Assembly: GCA_946186535.1 (NCBI GenBank)
Contig: CAMHNT010000141.1
Location: 1-5,809 of the forward strand
DNA from: an uncultured Clostridia bacterium
GTDB lineage: Bacteria > Bacillota > Clostridia > Oscillospirales > Acutalibacteraceae
DNA length: 5,809 nt
Direction of reading: 5' to 3'
Part shown: positions 1-4,845 of the stretch, in pieces
How positions within the stretch are numbered: the stretch's first letter is position 1
Layout of the letters: every line of letters begins with the position of its first letter
Notes under the pieces: generated by a model
The model's input: the letters and a program-made list of their open reading frames with translations, nothing else
Databases searched by the model: none
What the model was told of the DNA's origin: nothing
Made by a program: the position numbers and the translations under genes

Positions 1-1190
1 GATGAGCGTCTTCTTTTCGAATTCGTTCCGGAAGGTGTGTTATCATTTATATCTTCGTTTTCATTCGGTTTATCGTTTTCAACATAATCTTCATATTGTT
101 CGTATTGTTCGTCTTCTGCTTCGTTGTTTGCCGCACTTTCCTCTTTCTCACGTTTTTCCTCTTCTTCTGCCATTTGAGCATAAAGCTCCTGAAGGTATTT
201 TTCTGCATAAGGAGAAGTCGTTTCATAAACGGCAAATTGGGAACTGTGTGCTTGTCCTTTCTCAATTTCGTATCCGTATCTTTCCAGAAGTTCGTCAACG
301 GTTACGAAAACATATCCCTGCTCCAGAAGTACGTCTATTGCACTGATAGCCCCGTTAACACTGTTTTCGTGAATATCATGAAGAAGGATAATTGCTCCGT
401 CCTTGCACTGAGAGACTATTGAATCCTTAACTTCCTCTGCGCTTTCAAGCTTCCAGTCGAGTGTATCAACGGACCACAATGTAATGGTTTTATCGATAGC
501 ACTGTTTGTATACTGGTTATAAGCTCCGTATGGGGGACGGAATGCTGTGCTTATCTGACCGCATGCGTTGTAAATGGCATTGTCCGTTCTTGAAATCTGG
601 TCTGTCATTTCCTCAATGGAAATACTTGTAATATCAGTGTGATTATATGTATGATTGCCGAGCTGATGACCGCTGCTGACCATCTGAGGAAGAACCTCAG
701 GATACTGTTCAACGCAGCTTCCTACCATAAAGAACGTAGCTTTTACGTTTCTGCTGTCCAGCTCGTCAAGAAGTCTTTTCGTAAATTTTCCAGGTCCGTC
801 GTCAAACGTAATTGCAACGGCTTTTTTTCCGTCGAGTGTGTCCGTATCGATTTCAAGCTTTTCTCCGTCAAAAACGAGCTCCTTACTGCCCGGTGTTACG
901 TCATCGTTCGGGCTGATTTCTGAATCCGTGGATGGATTCGTATATTCCATTAAAACTTCAGAAACGTGTGAATCAGTTCCGTTTCCGCCTTCAGCACCTG
1001 AATTTTTTCCTTTTGTCAAGGATGATACAAGCAGATGAATGCCCGACACAATAAGCGCTATTATCAGCAGAAGAATTACTGCAGCGGCAGCTATCATTTT
1101 TTTTCTGTATCTATATCCCTTGATTGGCAAAAATTCGGGAGCCTTGGAATTCTTTTCTTCCAAAAAACCACCTCGTTCTGTTTCGTTCAT
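1..1190 (-). CDS. Membrane-anchored NodB-family polysaccharide deacetylase (C-terminus cut by window edge)
   Basis: Probably a metal-dependent N-deacetylase acting on peptidoglycan or another N-acetylated glycan outside the membrane. Read from the ATG at 1190, 396 codons are visible and the frame is still open at position 1. Residues 1-31 are cytoplasmic and end in a basic cluster (YRYRKK). Residues 32-56 form one hydrophobic anchor, followed by a Gly/Ser/Asp-rich linker to about 120. The NodB domain (about 123-300) has every motif: TFDDGP at 128-133 (catalytic and metal Asp), HTYNH at 180-184 (metal His pair), RPPYG at 218-222, DTLDW at 242-246 and LLHDIH at 269-274. An active enzyme is therefore expected. 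After the domain comes a very acidic, Asn/Gln-rich tail (about 338-383). The start is uncertain: a TTG at 1163, preceded by GAGGTGG, would remove nine residues and suits the promoter better. The substrate (peptidoglycan GlcNAc, as in PgdA, or another glycan) cannot be told from sequence. Confidence 0.93.
   Translation of the reverse strand, partial: MNETERGGFLEEKNSKAPEFLPIKGYRYRKKMIAAAAVILLLIIALIVSGIHLLVSSLTKGKNSGAEGGNGTDSHVSEVLMEYTNPSTDSEISPNDDVTPGSKELVFDGEKLEIDTDTLDGKKAVAITFDDGPGKFTKRLLDELDSRNVKATFFMVGSCVEQYPEVLPQMVSSGHQLGNHTYNHTDITSISIEEMTDQISRTDNAIYNACGQISTAFRPPYGAYNQYTNSAIDKTITLWSVDTLDWKLESAEEVKDSIVSQCKDGAIILLHDIHENSVNGAISAIDVLLEQGYVFVTVDELLERYGYEIEKGQAHSSQFAVYETTSPYAEKYLQELYAQMAEEEEKREKEESAANNEAEDEQYEQYEDYVENDKPNENEDINDNTPSGTNSKRRRS
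1168..1174 (-). promoter_or_regulatory. Candidate ribosome binding site for an alternative TTG start of the deacetylase
   Basis: On the minus strand GAGGTGG lies four bases before an in-frame TTG at 1163-1161. The competing ATG at 1190 has only AGGA (1198-1195) four bases upstream. That AGGA would sit at the very 5' end of the mRNA predicted from the promoter at 1205-1233. The spacing to the TTG is slightly short, so the choice stays open. Confidence 0.45.
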
Positions 1191-1204
1191 ACAATCCTAT
1201 TAAA

Positions 1205-1233
1205 ATTATAACTGTTTTGCAAAAGTATGTCAA
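1205..1233 (-). promoter_or_regulatory. Sigma-A-type promoter of the deacetylase gene
   Basis: Read on the minus strand, TTGACA (1233-1228) and TATAAT (1210-1205) both match consensus exactly and are separated by 17 bp, the ideal spacing. Transcription should begin near 1198. This gives a leader of about 8 nt to the ATG at 1190, or about 35 nt to the TTG at 1163. Upstream of it, the spacer back to the terminator at 1401 holds only AT-rich sequence and a small CCAA-caa-TTGG dyad (1262-1272) of unknown meaning. Such a strong promoter suggests constitutive, sizeable expression unless a repressor overlaps it. Confidence 0.88.
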
Positions 1234-1396
1234 CTGTTTTTTATACTATATTGAATTTATACCAACAATTGGCTAATAAAAGTGTTTGCCCGAAAAAGAA
1301 AAAGGCAGAGTGATACTTAATCGGACAGACTGTATTTTCATAAGTTTTTGAATGTGAAAGTGATATTTAGTATATGAAAAAATTCCGTAAATATAC

Positions 1397-1430
1397 AGAA
1401 AAGGTGCTTTCCGATTTCAGAAAGCACCTT
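1397..1430 (-). terminator. Intrinsic terminator of the phosphohexomutase gene
   Basis: An 11-bp perfect stem (1430-1420 with 1411-1401, arms AAGGTGCTTTC and GAAAGCACCTT) has an 8-nt loop. On the minus strand it runs straight into TTTTCTGT. It begins 20 bases after the stop codon at 1450. The plus-strand side is followed by GAAAATA rather than T, so it acts on the minus strand only. It separates the mutase transcript from the deacetylase gene downstream. Confidence 0.88.
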
Positions 1431-1449
1431 GAAAATATTCAGAATATTA

Positions 1450-3186
1450 TTATTTTTTGTCCGGGAAGAAGAGGCTTGAATTCTTGACATAATCAATGAG
1501 AACGCCTGTTACTCTTTCTGCGTCTTCCTGATCCTTGCCTACGCCTGTGAAGTATATTTTGATCTTCGGCTCTGTTCCCGAAGGTCTTACTATGATAGCG
1601 TTGCCGCCCTCAAGGGAGTAGGAGAGAACATTTGACTTCGGAAGATGAATCTCGGTTTTTGTTCCCGTTGTGAAATCCTCTTCAAAGGAAAGGAAGTAGT
1701 CTGCGTGCTTCACAATGCCGAAACCTGCCATTTCTTTGACGTCGGAATTTCTGAGACCGTCCATGATGTTCTTCATGGTTTCCATTCCGGAAGCACCCTC
1801 AAACTCGAAGCTGAGCGTTGTGTTCTTGTAGAAACCGTATTCCTTGTAAAGACCGTCAATAACGTCAACGAGCGACTTTCCCTGTTTCTTGTAGTAAGCG
1901 GCCATTTCGCAGATAAGCATCGAAGCCACAACTGCGTCTTTGTCTCTTACATAAGTGCCGGCAAGATAGCCGTAGCTTTCCTCAAAACCGAACACATAGC
2001 GATTTTCCTCGTTCTTCTGCTCAAGCTCGAGAATCTGTTCGCCGATATACTTGAAGCCGGTAAGTACATTTTTAAGCTCACAGCCGTACTTGTTGGCAAC
2101 ACGCTCCGTGAGAACGCTTGTAACCACAGTCTTGACCATGATCGGATTTTCGGGAAGAGTACCGAGTGCCTTGCGGTTGCTGAGAATGTAGTCGGTGAGC
2201 ATGATTCCGGTTTCATTTCCCGTGATCAGTCTGTAGCTGTCGCCGTCGGGAACTGCAATGCCGACTCTGTCGCTGTCCGGGTCGGTAGCGAGCAGCAGAT
2301 CAGGCTTAACCTCTTCACAGAGCTTCAGACCTTCCTCGAGAGCTTCCTTGATTTCGGGATTCGGATAAGGACATGTCGGGAAATTTCCGTCGGGAAGTTC
2401 CTGCGATTTTACGATATGTACCTTCTTGACTCCGGTTCTGTCAAGAATCTTTCTTACGAGCTTGTTTCCTGCACCGTTGAGAGGAGTATAAACAACGCTG
2501 AGATCGGAGTTCTCACAGATACCCTTGTTAACCGACTGCTCTTCAACCTTTGAGAGATATGATTCATAGAACTCGTCGCCTATGTATTCGATGATTCCGT
2601 CCTCGAGTGCCTTGTCAAAATCAACGAGCTTAACGTCGCTGAAGCAGTCAAGCTTCGAAATCTCGTCATAAACAGCGGCCGCTGCCTTGTCTGTCATCTG
2701 ACATCCGTCGTAGCCGTAACATTTGTAACCGTTGTACTTTGAAGGGTTATGGCTTGCCGTAACCATAATGCCCGCCTGGCTCTTGAAATATCTTACTGCA
2801 TAGGAAACGACAGGCGTAGGCTGAAGCTCCGTTGAAAGATAAACCTTAATTCCGTTAGCAGCCAGAACTCTTGCCGCCTCGGCCGCAAAAAGATCAGACT
2901 TGATTCTTGAATCGTAAGAGATCGAAACAGAGGACTTCTCATAATTTTTAAGCAAATAATTTGCCAGTCCCTGAGTCGCAACTCTTACATTATATATATT
3001 CATTCTGTTTGTACCTGCTCCGATAACGCCGCGAAGACCTGCAGTACCAAACTCAAGAGATCTGTAAAAACGATCGTAAATTTCTTCCTCGTTGTTTTTG
3101 ACCTCTTCCAATTCTTTAATAAGACTGCTGTCATCCGATGCGTTTTCAAGCCACTTTTTATACAACTCTTGAATACCCAACTCCAT
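1450..3186 (-). CDS. Alpha-phosphohexomutase, PGM2/PgcA type (phosphoglucomutase, possibly phosphopentomutase)
   Basis: Cytoplasmic enzyme expected to interconvert glucose-6-phosphate and glucose-1-phosphate through a phosphoserine, feeding UDP-glucose and envelope glycan synthesis. The protein has 578 residues, the usual size for the Firmicute PgcA-like group. From the ATG at 3186 the order is: FGTAGLRG near 46-53 (substrate phosphate region), the catalytic loop TASHNP at 143-148 with Ser145 as phospho-acceptor, the metal loop DPDSDR at 302-307, the sugar-recognition loop GFEESYG at 400-406, and the phosphate-binding loop RPSGTEPK at 534-541. Nothing essential is missing. An in-frame GTG at 3192 sits only two bases from AAGGAG, whereas the ATG at 3186 is eight bases away, so 3186 is chosen. 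It has its own promoter and terminator and is therefore monocistronic. Some PGM2 relatives act on phosphopentoses or mannose phosphates, so substrate preference remains an inference. Confidence 0.96.
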   Translation of the reverse strand: MELGIQELYKKWLENASDDSSLIKELEEVKNNEEEIYDRFYRSLEFGTAGLRGVIGAGTNRMNIYNVRVATQGLANYLLKNYEKSSVSISYDSRIKSDLFAAEAARVLAANGIKVYLSTELQPTPVVSYAVRYFKSQAGIMVTASHNPSKYNGYKCYGYDGCQMTDKAAAAVYDEISKLDCFSDVKLVDFDKALEDGIIEYIGDEFYESYLSKVEEQSVNKGICENSDLSVVYTPLNGAGNKLVRKILDRTGVKKVHIVKSQELPDGNFPTCPYPNPEIKEALEEGLKLCEEVKPDLLLATDPDSDRVGIAVPDGDSYRLITGNETGIMLTDYILSNRKALGTLPENPIMVKTVVTSVLTERVANKYGCELKNVLTGFKYIGEQILELEQKNEENRYVFGFEESYGYLAGTYVRDKDAVVASMLICEMAAYYKKQGKSLVDVIDGLYKEYGFYKNTTLSFEFEGASGMETMKNIMDGLRNSDVKEMAGFGIVKHADYFLSFEEDFTTGTKTEIHLPKSNVLSYSLEGGNAIIVRPSGTEPKIKIYFTGVGKDQEDAERVTGVLIDYVKNSSLFFPDKK

Positions 3187-3194
3187 AAACACAT

Positions 3195-3200
3195 CTCCTT
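3195..3200 (-). promoter_or_regulatory. Ribosome binding site deciding the mutase start
   Basis: AAGGAG on the minus strand lies 8 bases before the ATG at 3186. An out-of-frame ATG at 3194 and an in-frame GTG at 3192 both fall too close to this site to be used, so it fixes the start at 3186. Confidence 0.85.
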
Positions 3201-3218
3201 AAAAGTGAATTTATACCC

Positions 3219-3233
3219 TTGATTTATAATCAA
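3219..3233 (-). promoter_or_regulatory. Short dyad in the mutase leader (possible operator)
   Basis: TTGATT-TAT-AATCAA is a perfect 6-3-6 inverted repeat in the untranslated leader, about 20 bases upstream of the AAGGAG site. It could be a protein-binding site or a chance AT-rich palindrome. No partner copy was seen nearby. Confidence 0.25.
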
Positions 3234-3307
3234 ATTCAGTCAAAATTCGATTCATATGTTTTGCCGAAAGGATATGATATGCAGCAGATAAAAACTACCG
3301 CATTATT

Positions 3308-3336
3308 AATATAACACAAATTTCGGAATTTGACAA
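3308..3336 (-). promoter_or_regulatory. Probable promoter of the phosphohexomutase gene, extended -10
   Basis: On the minus strand TTGTCA (3336-3331), 17 bp and TATATT (3313-3308) fit sigma-A spacing. A TG one base before the -10 box makes it an extended -10. Transcription would start near 3301, leaving a leader of about 115 nt. Just upstream, at roughly -44 to -63, is a run of A and T tracts (3345-3364: four A, eight T, C, seven A) placed like an UP element that contacts the RNA polymerase alpha subunit. Confidence 0.65.
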
Positions 3337-3447
3337 TTATCTGCAAAATTTTTTTTCAAAAAAATCAGACATTTTCTTGGTTTACGAATTTATATTATGC
3401 ACAAATATTTCTGTTTGTTACCCAATGTTTTGAAAAAATCGTATTAC

Positions 3448-3461
3448 TTAGACAAGTCTAA
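3448..3461. promoter_or_regulatory. Perfect 14-bp dyad, operator-like
   Basis: TTAGAC-AA-GTCTAA is a perfect inverted repeat with a 2-bp centre, a shape typical of sites bound by dimeric helix-turn-helix repressors. It lies about 150 bp upstream of the predicted mutase start site and about 200 bp upstream of the membrane-protein start site. It overlaps neither promoter, so its role is unclear. Confidence 0.3.
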
Positions 3462-3642
3462 TTTTCTGCCGGGAAATTGATTGTGCAAAATGCAGAATTT
3501 TGATGAAAGCTGAAAAATATGCGGTTTTTATGCCGTTGTTAATCATAATTGCGCCATGTTCTGACCTCGGAAAGATCGTATAATGTTCCGTCGGTATTGA
3601 TATGGTTTCAGGCTTTTTTAAAATTCATCTTAAATTCACTTG

Positions 3643-3648
3643 TATAAT
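3643..3648 (+). promoter_or_regulatory. Candidate -10 box of the membrane-protein gene
   Basis: A perfect TATAAT ends 58 bases before the TTG start and would give a leader of about 52 nt. No good -35 hexamer is found 16-18 bp upstream (the area reads AAAATT/AAATTC), so the promoter may depend on another factor or may be only a chance match in AT-rich DNA. Confidence 0.4.
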
Positions 3649-3691
3649 ACCGGATTTTGATGTAAAATAAAAGACAGTGATTCATCAGAAT

Positions 3692-3698
3692 AAGGAGG
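3692..3698 (+). promoter_or_regulatory. Strong ribosome binding site upstream of a TTG start
   Basis: AAGGAGG, the full anti-16S complement, ends 8 bases before TTG at 3707-3709. An in-frame GTG at 3677 lies upstream of this site, would place it inside the coding sequence, and has no site of its own. The TTG is therefore the start. Confidence 0.88.
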
Positions 3699-3706
3699 TC
3701 ATACTT

Positions 3707-4555
3707 TTGGCAAAGAATTTTAACGATAAAGATGAAGATAAAAAAGAAATTGACGAACAGCCGGAAACAGAAGGTTCTGCTGAAGCTTCTGAGAAGGAAA
3801 AACCGGTTCTTCCGAGAAGGAGAAAAATAGTAAAGAACGTGCAGCTTCCTGTTGTTCTGGGTGTTTTTGCGGCAGCCTTGCTGTCTATTGTTGTATGGAA
3901 GCTGTTTTTTGATCAGAGTATCGTGGGACAGTGGAATTATATCCTGGACGGAGAATATACCGAAACCCTTGATTCACCCGTAGAATCCGAGGACGTGGCT
4001 TCCGTTACTCACAGTTATTCTCAGCGCGTCTGCTATGATTTCAGAGAAGACGGAGTATGCGCAGTAACGCTCGGAACAACGACTGTTGAAGGTCAGTACG
4101 ATCTTTATTCGGCTCAGGACAGCAACGTTCTTTCCGCTGCCGTAATATATCAGTATACGCCTTTGCTTTACGGAAGCTTTGATTACAAAATAAAGGGCAA
4201 TGTGTTCACCGGAAAGAAGCTTGTGTTGTCGGATATGTACGGAAATGACTTGGAGCTCGAGCCGGGAGAGGGCGAAAATCCTCTTGAGGCTTATGAGAAT
4301 TTTGAGATAGTCGATGAGCTTGTCGGAACATGGAGAGATGAAGAATACGGTATTACATATGAATTCGGTTCGGACGGATTCCTGACAAGCAGCACCGATG
4401 ACGGACTTGTTGTGGAGTATGCATATACGAAATTTGATGACGGTATTATACTCGTAAAATGCTACAGCGACACAGAACAGGCAGATACATACAGTTATGA
4501 CCTGGAAGGAGACAGGAAGTATATCAACGGAGCTATAGTTGAAAAAATAAAATAA
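3707..4555 (+). CDS. Single-pass membrane protein of unknown function with a duplicated extracytoplasmic domain
   Basis: No function is recognised. The product has 282 residues from the TTG at 3707. Residues 1-36 are a highly charged, Glu/Lys-rich cytoplasmic head. A basic cluster (RRRK, 37-40) precedes one hydrophobic segment (about 46-68), so the rest should face outwards. There is no cleavage site or lipobox. The outer part seems to hold two related units. Both open with a V-G-x-W signature (IVGQW at 72-76, LVGTW at 205-209), continue with an aromatic-[DE]-F-x-x-D-G strand (YDFREDG 110-116, YEFGSDG 218-224), and end in a Tyr-rich strand plus turn (FDYKIKG 158-164, YSYDLEG 262-268). This resembles the small beta-rich, lipocalin-like DUF5640-type domains common in clostridial surface proteins, but the family name is an inference. 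It has its own RBS and terminator and stands divergent from the mutase and convergent with hemW. Confidence 0.85.
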   Translation: MAKNFNDKDEDKKEIDEQPETEGSAEASEKEKPVLPRRRKIVKNVQLPVVLGVFAAALLSIVVWKLFFDQSIVGQWNYILDGEYTETLDSPVESEDVASVTHSYSQRVCYDFREDGVCAVTLGTTTVEGQYDLYSAQDSNVLSAAVIYQYTPLLYGSFDYKIKGNVFTGKKLVLSDMYGNDLELEPGEGENPLEAYENFEIVDELVGTWRDEEYGITYEFGSDGFLTSSTDDGLVVEYAYTKFDDGIILVKCYSDTEQADTYSYDLEGDRKYINGAIVEKIK

Positions 4556-4561
4556 AATCTG

Positions 4562-4601
4562 AAAAAAGACGGAAAAGTATGTTGCTCTTTCCGTCTTTTT
4601 T
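4562..4601. terminator. Bidirectional intrinsic terminator between convergent genes
   Basis: AAAAAAGACGGAAA (4562-4575) pairs perfectly with TTTCCGTCTTTTTT (4588-4601) around a 12-nt loop. It begins 6 bases after the stop at 4555. Because the outer pairs are six A against six T, the hairpin carries a T tract on either strand. It should stop the plus-strand membrane-protein transcript and also any minus-strand transcript coming through from hemW. Confidence 0.9.
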
Positions 4602-4621
4602 ATTACTATAACTTGTTGCAC

Positions 4622-4819
4622 TGTAAAACCGTAAGAAATTCCTTGGGGGCGAACCACTGTCAGCAGGTTCGCCCCCACCCGAACTTGGTTTTATACGAAA
4701 GTTTATTCTGCCCCCACTCCGCTGAGTGGAGCATAAAGAGATTTCGCTCGTTGCGACGAGCGACCAAAGGCTCTGCCTTTGGAAACCGCAAGCCTTTGAA
4801 AAGGCTTGAGCGAAACTTT
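4622..4819. repeat. Composite palindromic spacer element with two closed stem-loop domains
   Basis: About 200 bp made almost wholly of inverted repeats, in the spacer after hemW. Domain I: TGTAAAACC (4622-4630) pairs with GGTTTTATA (4687-4695, one G-U if read as RNA) and encloses a perfect 11-bp GC-rich hairpin (4645-4655 with 4666-4676, GGGGGCGAACC). Domain II: AAAGTTT (4698-4704) pairs with AAACTTT (4813-4819) and encloses four perfect hairpins: 4714-4719/4724-4729, 4744-4751/4756-4763, 4764-4771/4775-4782 and 4789-4797/4800-4808. The two domains are two bases apart. The sequence is more GC-rich than the surrounding spacers. This fits either a dispersed palindromic repeat (REP- or MITE-like) or a structured RNA. 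I see no transposase, clear target duplication or convincing promoter, so its nature is undecided. Confidence 0.65.
4645..4676. repeat. Perfect 11-bp GC-rich inverted repeat in the spacer element
   Basis: GGGGGCGAACC and GGTTCGCCCCC flank a 10-base loop. Neither strand has a T tract after the stem, so it is not a typical intrinsic terminator. Short GC-rich palindromes of this style are, to my recollection, scattered through gut clostridial spacers, which supports a repeat-family reading. That point is memory, not a search result. Confidence 0.75.
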
Positions 4820-4845
4820 AATAATGTTTTTAATAGCACAATGAG

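Larger units (their letters stand above)
3201..3706. other. AT-rich divergent intergenic region without a gene
   Basis: About 500 bp between the divergently transcribed mutase and membrane-protein genes. It holds the mutase leader and promoter (to 3336), an A/T-tract block (3345-3364), a perfect TTAGAC/GTCTAA dyad (3448-3461), and a -10-like box before the plus-strand gene (3643-3648). No open frame with a ribosome binding site, tRNA, or recognisable riboswitch was found. The mutase leader has a weak hairpin (TCATAT at 3252-3257 with ATATGA at 3272-3277) that is not convincing as a regulator. The stretch 3465-3620 shows nothing I can name. Confidence 0.7.

Noticed and set aside
2..422. Two overlapping plus-strand frames and a minus-strand frame at 47-298
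   Set aside because: All lie in other frames over the acidic C-terminal part of the deacetylase. The Phe/Leu/Cys-rich plus-strand products are typical antisense shadows of Glu/Lys codons.
1645..2553. 302-codon plus-strand open frame
   Set aside because: It lies wholly antisense to the phosphohexomutase, whose motifs are all intact. There is no ribosome binding site, and the composition looks like the mirror of coding DNA.
3187..3301. Riboswitch in the mutase leader
   Set aside because: Only a weak AT hairpin and a short dyad are visible. No conserved riboswitch core or terminator/antiterminator pair could be recognised.
3579..3584. TATAAT as the main promoter of the membrane-protein gene
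   Set aside because: No -35 hexamer at suitable spacing and more than 120 bases from the start. The TATAAT at 3643 is better placed, though also lacking a -35.
4645..4676. GC-rich hairpin as a terminator
   Set aside because: Neither strand has a T tract after the stem, and a clear terminator already exists at 4562-4601.
3974..4678. 234-codon minus-strand open frame
   Set aside because: It is antisense to the membrane-protein gene and crosses its terminator and the palindromic element. No supporting start signals.
4698..4819. CRISPR array or tRNA gene in the hairpin-rich spacer
   Set aside because: The hairpins differ in sequence and spacing, so there are no direct repeats with unique spacers. 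The four-arm shape lacks the T-loop and D-loop consensus and a CCA-type end expected of a tRNA.
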